From IMG/VR virus record IMGVR_UViG_3300035121_000036, positions 1 to 42,542 of that record: DNA of 42,542 nt; one strand, given 5' to 3'. This DNA comes from a virus. The position numbers were made by a program, and so were the translations under genes. Shown one piece after another: positions 38,833 through 42,542 of this stretch. The notes under the pieces were generated by a model. The model was given only the letters and a program-made list of their open reading frames with translations. It was not told where the DNA came from and did no database searches. The stretch's first letter is position 1; every line of letters starts with the position of its first letter.

Positions 38833-39111
38833 ATGCCCAAGCGCATGCTTCCCGGATCGTGGGCGTGGATCGTCCTGGTGGTGTTCACCGCGCTGAATGT
38901 TGCGCTGACCACCGTGGTGACCACCAGGGTGGCGCAACGCAGCATCGCAGCCGATCGGGTGGCGCGCGCAGCAGCAGCGGAGCAGAGCAGGGCCGTGGTG
39001 TGCCTGGTGGTCACCAAGCAGGAAGCGGTATTCCGCGACGCATCCACGCAGGTGGGACGCAATGCCGCGGACGCGTGGCATGATCTTGGCATATTGTTCC
39101 GGTGCTACTGA
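38833..39111 (+). CDS. Membrane protein of the lysis cassette, 92 residues
   Basis: A signal-anchor type helix near residues 9-32 (GSWAWIVLVVFTALNVALTT) is followed by a long helical, charged region with RVARAAAAEQSRAVVCLVVT. This is the layout of type II single-pass lysis proteins or antiholins. It lies between two holin-like genes. No family is recognised. Confidence 0.6.
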   Translation: MPKRMLPGSWAWIVLVVFTALNVALTTVVTTRVAQRSIAADRVARAAAAEQSRAVVCLVVTKQEAVFRDASTQVGRNAADAWHDLGILFRCY

Positions 39112-39120
39112 GGAGAGATC

Positions 39121-39354
39121 ATGCCCAACCCGATCAACAACGGTCCCGCCGGAGACGGCTCGTACTCCCTGGCCAAGGAGAGCAAGGCCGGGCTCGCCGT
39201 CGGCTTCATCGTGACCACCGTGCTCCAGGTGGTCGCCCAGGGGCTGGCCGGCCTGGACACCACGGACTGGTCCGGCTGGTGGGTGCCGCTGGCCACTGTC
39301 GGCGTCGGCACGCTCTCCGGCCTGATAACCGCATACCTCAAGAAGAACCGGTAA
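39121..39354 (+). CDS. Holin, two membrane helices, 77 residues
   Basis: Two helices (AGLAVGFIVTTVLQVVAQGL and WWVPLATVGVGTLSGLITAY) separated by a short polar loop, with a basic KKNR end, are the form of class II holins. GAGGAGAG precedes the ATG. It is the last late gene before a strong terminator. Confidence 0.75.
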   Translation: MPNPINNGPAGDGSYSLAKESKAGLAVGFIVTTVLQVVAQGLAGLDTTDWSGWWVPLATVGVGTLSGLITAYLKKNR

Positions 39355-39380
39355 AGTAATACCTGTCGAGCTGCAACGGG

Positions 39381-39416
39381 AAGGCCCGAACCTCCACAAG
39401 AGGTTCGGGCCTTTTT
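39381..39416. terminator. Late operon terminator
   Basis: A perfect 14-bp stem (39381-39394 with 39400-39413) has a 5-base loop and a run of T. It lies between the end of the rightward late operon and the end of the leftward right-arm operon and serves both. Confidence 0.9.
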
Positions 39417-39435
39417 GCGCAACCTTCCGAGTCGG

Positions 39436-39636
39436 CTAGTTGAGGATCCGCCCATCAGCGCTGATGCACAGCAGAGTCCCCCGGACGTTGATCACGTGAT
39501 CCCCGCCTGCCGCGACACAGACCTTCTGCGCCTTGGCCGCGCGATGATCCACGTAGATCGTCGTGAACTTGACCACCACGAACGCGATTACGCCGGCAAC
39601 GGCAAAGGAAACGATGATCACCTTCAGCGTGGTCAT
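39436..39636 (-). CDS. Small membrane protein, 66 residues
   Basis: ATG 39636 overlaps the upstream gene. One helix (TLKVIIVSFAVAGVIAFVVV) is followed by a small extracellular-type domain with two cysteines (KVCVAAGGDH, LLCISADG), perhaps a disulfide. It is the last gene of the right-arm leftward operon. Function is unknown. Confidence 0.6.
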   Translation of the reverse strand: MTTLKVIIVSFAVAGVIAFVVVKFTTIYVDHRAAKAQKVCVAAGGDHVINVRGTLLCISADGRILN

Positions 39637-40064
39637 CGCATGGTCACATTGTTCGTGATGTTCACGGTCTGCCGCTTGCCGGCGCGCGCCAACAGGATCA
39701 GGCAGAACAGCAGGAACAGGCAGAAGACGGCAACCGGCGCCGCGGCCAGGGAGGCGAGCACCCACCAGGTCAGGCCGGCCAGCACACCCAGCAGGACCAG
39801 GACGGCCAGCGTGATGGCGACCGGGCGCAGCCAGGACGGGTGATCCGGTTCGAGGCGAATGACGCGATGCTCCCACAAGCCGCGGTCCGGGTTGTAGATC
39901 GGCCGCGCGGTCAGTGGACGGATCTCGCCGCGTCTGGCCCGACGGCTGACATCCGCGACGAGATCCGCCTTGGCGTGGTAGGGCGCGGTAAGGGTGAGCA
40001 CCGGGCGAGTGTCGACGACGGTTGCGGAGCGCCGGACGACGAGGGAACGTTCGATCTCATTCAT
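39633..40064 (-). CDS. Membrane protein with two helices, 143 residues
   Basis: The first 75 residues are hydrophilic (SLVVRRSATVVDTRPVLTLT) and two membrane helices follow (AITLAVLVLLGVLAGLTWWV and VAVFCLFLLFCLILLA). It overlaps both neighbours in the right-arm operon. The form, a cytoplasmic domain plus two helices, is similar to Spd-type proteins of actinobacterial plasmids, but no motif confirms it. Confidence 0.6.
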   Translation of the reverse strand: MNEIERSLVVRRSATVVDTRPVLTLTAPYHAKADLVADVSRRARRGEIRPLTARPIYNPDRGLWEHRVIRLEPDHPSWLRPVAITLAVLVLLGVLAGLTWWVLASLAAAPVAVFCLFLLFCLILLARAGKRQTVNITNNVTMR

Positions 40065-40335
40065 CGCGAACCATCCCGAGCTGAGGCGAGAGCTTGATGG
40101 TCACCTCTCGCGGGCCTTGCGCGAACGTGTTGCCGGTGTCGATCGCGCCGAAATCGTGCCTGACGTCGATCACCGTGGCGCGCATGAAGCGCCCGGCCTG
40201 CGTGGTGATCAGCACGTCGGTGCCCGGCGCGGCATCCGCGAGCGCATCCTCGAGCGATCGTGCCCTGACGGTCCTGCGCAGTTCGTCACGCGCCTGGACG
40301 ATCCCCAACTGCCGCTCAAGATCTTTCTTCTTCAC
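40057..40335 (-). CDS. Hypothetical protein, 92 residues
   Basis: The product starts with a charged helix (MKKKDLERQLGIVQARDELR) and continues as a small beta domain (GTDVLITTQAGRFMRATVID). It overlaps the 40064 gene by eight bases. No family is recognised; it is part of the leftward right-arm operon. Confidence 0.6.
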   Translation of the reverse strand: MKKKDLERQLGIVQARDELRRTVRARSLEDALADAAPGTDVLITTQAGRFMRATVIDVRHDFGAIDTGNTFAQGPREVTIKLSPQLGMVRDE

Positions 40336-40342
40336 GGTGCCC

Positions 40343-40828
40343 CTATCTGGTGGCCAGCGCGCCGACGATGCCGGTCACGATCATCAAGATTGCTGCTGCC
40401 CGGATCGCGAGATCCACGTAAGACGGGCGAAGGTAGATCGGCGCGCCGGACGTTGCGGCCTGGTTGCGCTGCTCGCGCTGCATGATCTGCATACCAGCCG
40501 GCACCTTGCTCCGCCGTGCGTTCTTCTGCACGTTGTAGCGAGGGCGCAGCAGGGTGATCAGGCAGGTCTCCAGGGACAGCGTGATCCATTGCCAGCCCAG
40601 CCACCAGGGCAGCTGCAGTTGCCGGCGCCGGACGATCAGGTCCGACCAGGGTTTGCCTCCCGCACATGCGGGATGTCGCGTGCACCTGCCCTCGTGGCAG
40701 TCTGCGCGCAGGCCCAGATGGTTGCTCTTGCCGACATAACCCCACTCTGTGCCGCGCTTCAGGTGCCGGCGCGTGCGGTACCAGTAGATGCCGGGGGAGC
40801 GGCGCCGGGCGCGAGGGAAGAGGATCAC
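40343..40828 (-). CDS. GIY-YIG-like protein with C-terminal membrane helix
   Basis: GTG 40828 overlaps the upstream stop (GTGA). The protein has GIYWYRTRRH, then GYVGKSNHLGLRADCH, then LETCLITLLRPRYNVQKN, the spacing of the GIY-YIG nuclease fold (GIY, YVG, R..H, E, P.YN). A membrane helix ends the protein (AAAILMIVTGIVGALA). Soluble GIY-YIG nucleases nick or cut DNA; a membrane-tethered one is unusual and would fit a transfer or defence role. The glutamate and arginine needed for catalysis appear present; activity is inferred. Confidence 0.65.
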   Translation of the reverse strand: MILFPRARRRSPGIYWYRTRRHLKRGTEWGYVGKSNHLGLRADCHEGRCTRHPACAGGKPWSDLIVRRRQLQLPWWLGWQWITLSLETCLITLLRPRYNVQKNARRSKVPAGMQIMQREQRNQAATSGAPIYLRPSYVDLAIRAAAILMIVTGIVGALATR

Positions 40829-41091
40829 AGCAACTTTCCGTGCTTCTCGCGCAGGTGGTTGCGGGAGAGTTCCAGCGCTTCGCCGACCGATCCCGTCTTC
40901 CATGGGATCTCCTCACCGCACGGACAGTCGATCTGATCAGACGGCATGTCGTAATCACTCGGGCTGGTCATCATCGAGTACAGCGTGAGCCGGATCGGGT
41001 GATGATTCGACAGCAAGGGGAGCGGCACCATCCGCTGGTAATGCGGGTTGTACCAGAGCAGTCGGTCGATCACGATCATCGTGGTCACCAT
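40825..41091 (-). CDS. Small protein with CxC...H...H zinc-like C-terminus
   Basis: ATG 41091 overlaps the upstream stop. The last part (IDCPCGEEIPWKTGSV, then LSRNHLREKHGKLL) has two cysteines and two histidines spaced as in a C2H2-type finger. The first 50 residues have no recognised motif. It is part of the right-arm operon diverging from the translocase gene. Confidence 0.6.
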   Translation of the reverse strand: MVTTMIVIDRLLWYNPHYQRMVPLPLLSNHHPIRLTLYSMMTSPSDYDMPSDQIDCPCGEEIPWKTGSVGEALELSRNHLREKHGKLL

Positions 41092-41333
41092 GATCGTGTA
41101 ACCCGTCCGTCCGCGTGCCGCGTGATGCTCTCCGGCTCCGGCAGATGTGCGCCCGGGCCGCAGCAGACGATGGCCGTCCACCACTGGCCGTACCGCTCGA
41201 TCGGGACGCGCGATTCCGGCTCGTCGAAACGCCAGACGGGCACGGGCTTGGCGTAGTCGTACAAAAACACCTGCCGCTGGCCGAGAAGTACGCCAGGAAG
41301 ATCGAACAGTCCGGTCATCTCGCCGGTTGCCAT
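41085..41333 (-). CDS. Hypothetical protein, 82 residues
   Basis: The protein contains GVLLGQRQVFLYDYAKPVPV, a CCGPGAHL segment and a basic end (ITRHADGRVTRSW). Its ATG directly follows the stop of the zinc-ribbon micro-gene. No family is recognised. Confidence 0.55.
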   Translation of the reverse strand: MATGEMTGLFDLPGVLLGQRQVFLYDYAKPVPVWRFDEPESRVPIERYGQWWTAIVCCGPGAHLPEPESITRHADGRVTRSW

Positions 41334-41417
41334 CTACTTCTGGCCCTTGTTCTGACATGCGGTCCCGTGCGGGTTACGGGCTCCGCAGTACGGGCAGCGT
41401 GGGGTCGTGTCGGTCAT
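41334..41417 (-). CDS. Zinc-ribbon micro-protein, 27 residues
   Basis: The frame MTDTTPRCPYCGARNPHG and on to CQNKGQK has a CxxC pair, a histidine and a third cysteine. GGAGGTG precedes ATG 41417. It is too short for most gene finders. Such micro-proteins are typical of actinobacterial plasmids and phages and could bind RNA polymerase or DNA; its role is unknown. Confidence 0.55.
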   Translation of the reverse strand: MTDTTPRCPYCGARNPHGTACQNKGQK

Positions 41418-41440
41418 GTTCACCTCCGCAGGAGAGCGAA

Positions 41441-41479
41441 GGTCCGGCCGTGGGGATCTCTGCCGCTCACAGCCGGACC
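41441..41479 (-). terminator. Hairpin upstream of the zinc-ribbon gene
   Basis: An 8-bp perfect stem (41441-41448 with 41472-41479) has a long loop and no T run. It lies between the 41490 gene and the zinc-ribbon gene and may attenuate the operon. Confidence 0.4.
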
Positions 41480-41489
41480 GTCTATGGGC

Positions 41490-41660
41490 TCAGTATTGCT
41501 CAACGGTTGACGGTTCCGCAATCCGTCGATGGGGTGGGATCTCCAAACTTTCAGGCTCAACCACCTTGAAACCGAAGGACTGGAGCTCGAGAGCGGCGCG
41601 GCGCAGACGCCGCACGGTCTTAGCCCAGTTCGCCACGCGGGTGTCCCGTGGGCCGGCCAT
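41490..41660 (-). CDS. Hypothetical basic protein, 56 residues
   Basis: ATG 41660 overlaps the stop of the first gene of the operon (TGATG). The product has a basic helix (RVANWAKTVRRLRRAALELQ) followed by a short beta segment. A DNA-binding or regulator role is possible from the charge. No family is recognised. Confidence 0.55.
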   Translation of the reverse strand: MAGPRDTRVANWAKTVRRLRRAALELQSFGFKVVEPESLEIPPHRRIAEPSTVEQY

Positions 41661-41917
41661 CAGAAGCTCACGTCCGGCGCCTCAGCGGGGTAGGCAGGCA
41701 AGATGTTGGTGATGGCCATCGATGCGGTGAAGTGGGCGACGGCCAGAGTCGCGTGGTGCTGATTCCACTCCAGGCCATCGTCACGCCGGCTCGCCGCGCG
41801 GAGATGGAGTTCACCGGCCGCGACATGCTCCCCCGCCGCCTCGATCGAAATCGCCTCTTGTCCGGTCATACCCACATCCCTACTAGATGTGCAAGTTGCA
41901 CGTTTGCGGGTCATCAT
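41660..41917 (-). CDS. First gene of the right-arm leftward operon, 85 residues
   Basis: The protein begins MMTRKRATCTSSRDVGMTGQ and is mainly helical (EAISIEAAGEHVAAGELHLR). No motif is recognised. It lies 46 bases from the divergent translocase start and shares its control region. Confidence 0.55.
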   Translation of the reverse strand: MMTRKRATCTSSRDVGMTGQEAISIEAAGEHVAAGELHLRAASRRDDGLEWNQHHATLAVAHFTASMAITNILPAYPAEAPDVSF

Positions 41918-41963
41918 ATCTGACGGTTAACGGTCTGGTTAACCGTGCGCTAGTGTCAATCTT
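41918..41963. promoter_or_regulatory. Divergent control region with paired GTTAAC sites
   Basis: Two GTTAAC palindromes (41926-41931 and 41938-41943) with like flanks stand 12 bases apart, on one face of the helix. TAGTGT (41951-41956) ends seven bases before the GTG of the translocase, so a leaderless start is possible. The leftward promoter is not clear. An operator for a small regulator is the simplest reading. Confidence 0.6.
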
Positions 41964-42535
41964 GTGAACCCACGTGCACGTGCATATGACGCGGTATGGC
42001 GCACCCTGCTGGCCGGCCACCGCGGCATGGACACCCGTGTCCGCACCATGGCCAAACGCAACATCGGCTTCATCCTCCTGCTGTCCGCCACGTGGCCGTG
42101 GGCCGGCTGGTGGCCACTACTGGCCTACGCGTCCGTGTCCATGGCCATGGCCGGCCACCGCGGTGTCCGCTACGTGGCCACGTGGTCATTCCGGCGCCAT
42201 GTCCACGAACCGGTGGCCACCGTCCTGGACAACGTGATCCGTCCGCGGACACCGGGCGGACACGGCCTTGTCCACGTGGACATCCCCCGGGACTTCCGTG
42301 ACCGCGAGGGCGCGGACATTCGTGTCCACGTCCCGATGGCGTGGCCGGCCACCAAGGAAGACATGTCCGCGGTCACGCGGACACTGGAGCAGCGCTTGGC
42401 CATCACGGACCTGACGGCCACGTGGACACTGACCGGACGTCGTCCGTACGGACACTTCACCACACCGGCCAAGCCGCCCAAGGCCGTGACGTTCGCGGAC
42501 ATGGCCATGGCCGTGGACGGCGCGGACATGTCCAA
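41964..42535 (+). CDS. TraB/FtsK-type DNA translocase, N-terminal part (continues at 1)
   Basis: GTG 41964 starts the 518-residue protein whose remainder lies at 1-1111; the frame is continuous across the repeat. Two hydrophobic stretches near residues 33-62 (NIGFILLLSATWPWAGWW and LLAYASVSMAMAG) anchor it in the membrane. A cytoplasmic alpha/beta region (VHVDIPRDFRDREGADIRVH) follows before the motor. This architecture, membrane anchor plus linker plus motor plus DNA-reading domain, is that of TraB/FtsK proteins. The start has no ribosome site, fitting a leaderless mRNA. Half-sites of the TGTCCGCGGACA motif are frequent within this part. Confidence 0.75.
42410..42535. repeat. Terminal direct repeat, right copy
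   Basis: The sequence is identical to bases 1-126. Trimming it gives a circular sequence of 42,409 bp. Confidence 0.95.
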
Positions 42536-42542
42536 AGATCGG
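42536..42542. other. Probable sequencing adapter remnant
   Basis: The last seven bases, AGATCGG, are the start of the common Illumina adapter and do not match the continuation at base 127. They are probably not part of the genome. Confidence 0.85.

Noticed and set aside
41954-41959. Minus-strand TTGACA as -35 of the right-arm operon
   Set aside because: No -10-like hexamer stands 15-19 bases downstream on that strand.

Overview
The window is one nearly complete genome of a GC-rich, tailed double-stranded DNA phage with siphovirus-type head and tail genes. The host is probably an actinobacterium. The reasons are the high-GC codon use, DUF2637 and TraB/FtsK-type proteins otherwise typical of Streptomyces-like conjugative elements, a GH25 lysin, and very short promoter-to-start distances that imply leaderless mRNAs. 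The genus cannot be read from the sequence. Bases 1-126 are repeated exactly at 42410-42535, and the last seven bases look like sequencing adapter. The molecule was therefore assembled as a circle of about 42,409 bp, and the gene split by the window ends (41964 to 1111) is one 518-residue protein.

Layout: (1) 41964-2.6 kb is a transfer-like module. It holds a TraB/FtsK-type DNA translocase with a C-terminal DNA-binding domain, converging on a DUF2637 membrane protein whose gene carries an array of TGTCCGCGGACA palindromes. (2) 2.7-10 kb is leftward early genes: a permuted NlpC/P60-like peptidase, an HNH nuclease, an SSB-like protein, a tRNA-like RNA array, a RecB/Cas4-type nuclease, an SF2 helicase and small unknown genes. 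(3) 10-17.2 kb is rightward DNA metabolism: an SF1B helicase, a P4-type primase-helicase, an iteron-rich candidate replication origin, a winged-helix protein, endonuclease VII and the small terminase. (4) 17.2-39.4 kb is the rightward late region: micro membrane proteins, a secreted-protein moron, large terminase, portal, MuF-ClpP fusion protease, capsid, connectors, two related tail-tube-like proteins, frameshifted tail chaperones, a short tape measure, tail tip proteins, an HNH gene inserted at the start of the GH25 lysin gene, and holin candidates. (5) 39.4-41.9 kb is a leftward operon of small genes including a GIY-YIG protein and zinc-ribbon micro-proteins, diverging from the translocase.

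How it fits together: replication appears to depend on the primase-helicase acting at the iterons, because no DNA polymerase, integrase or partition gene is visible. Early and regulatory genes repeatedly use an extended -10 promoter (TGC-TATA[G/C]T) exactly six bases before the ATG. The combination of a plasmid-type origin, a plasmid-type transfer ATPase with its membrane partner and repeat array, and full virion genes makes a phage-plasmid or conjugation-assisted lifestyle the most interesting hypothesis. That lifestyle is inference.
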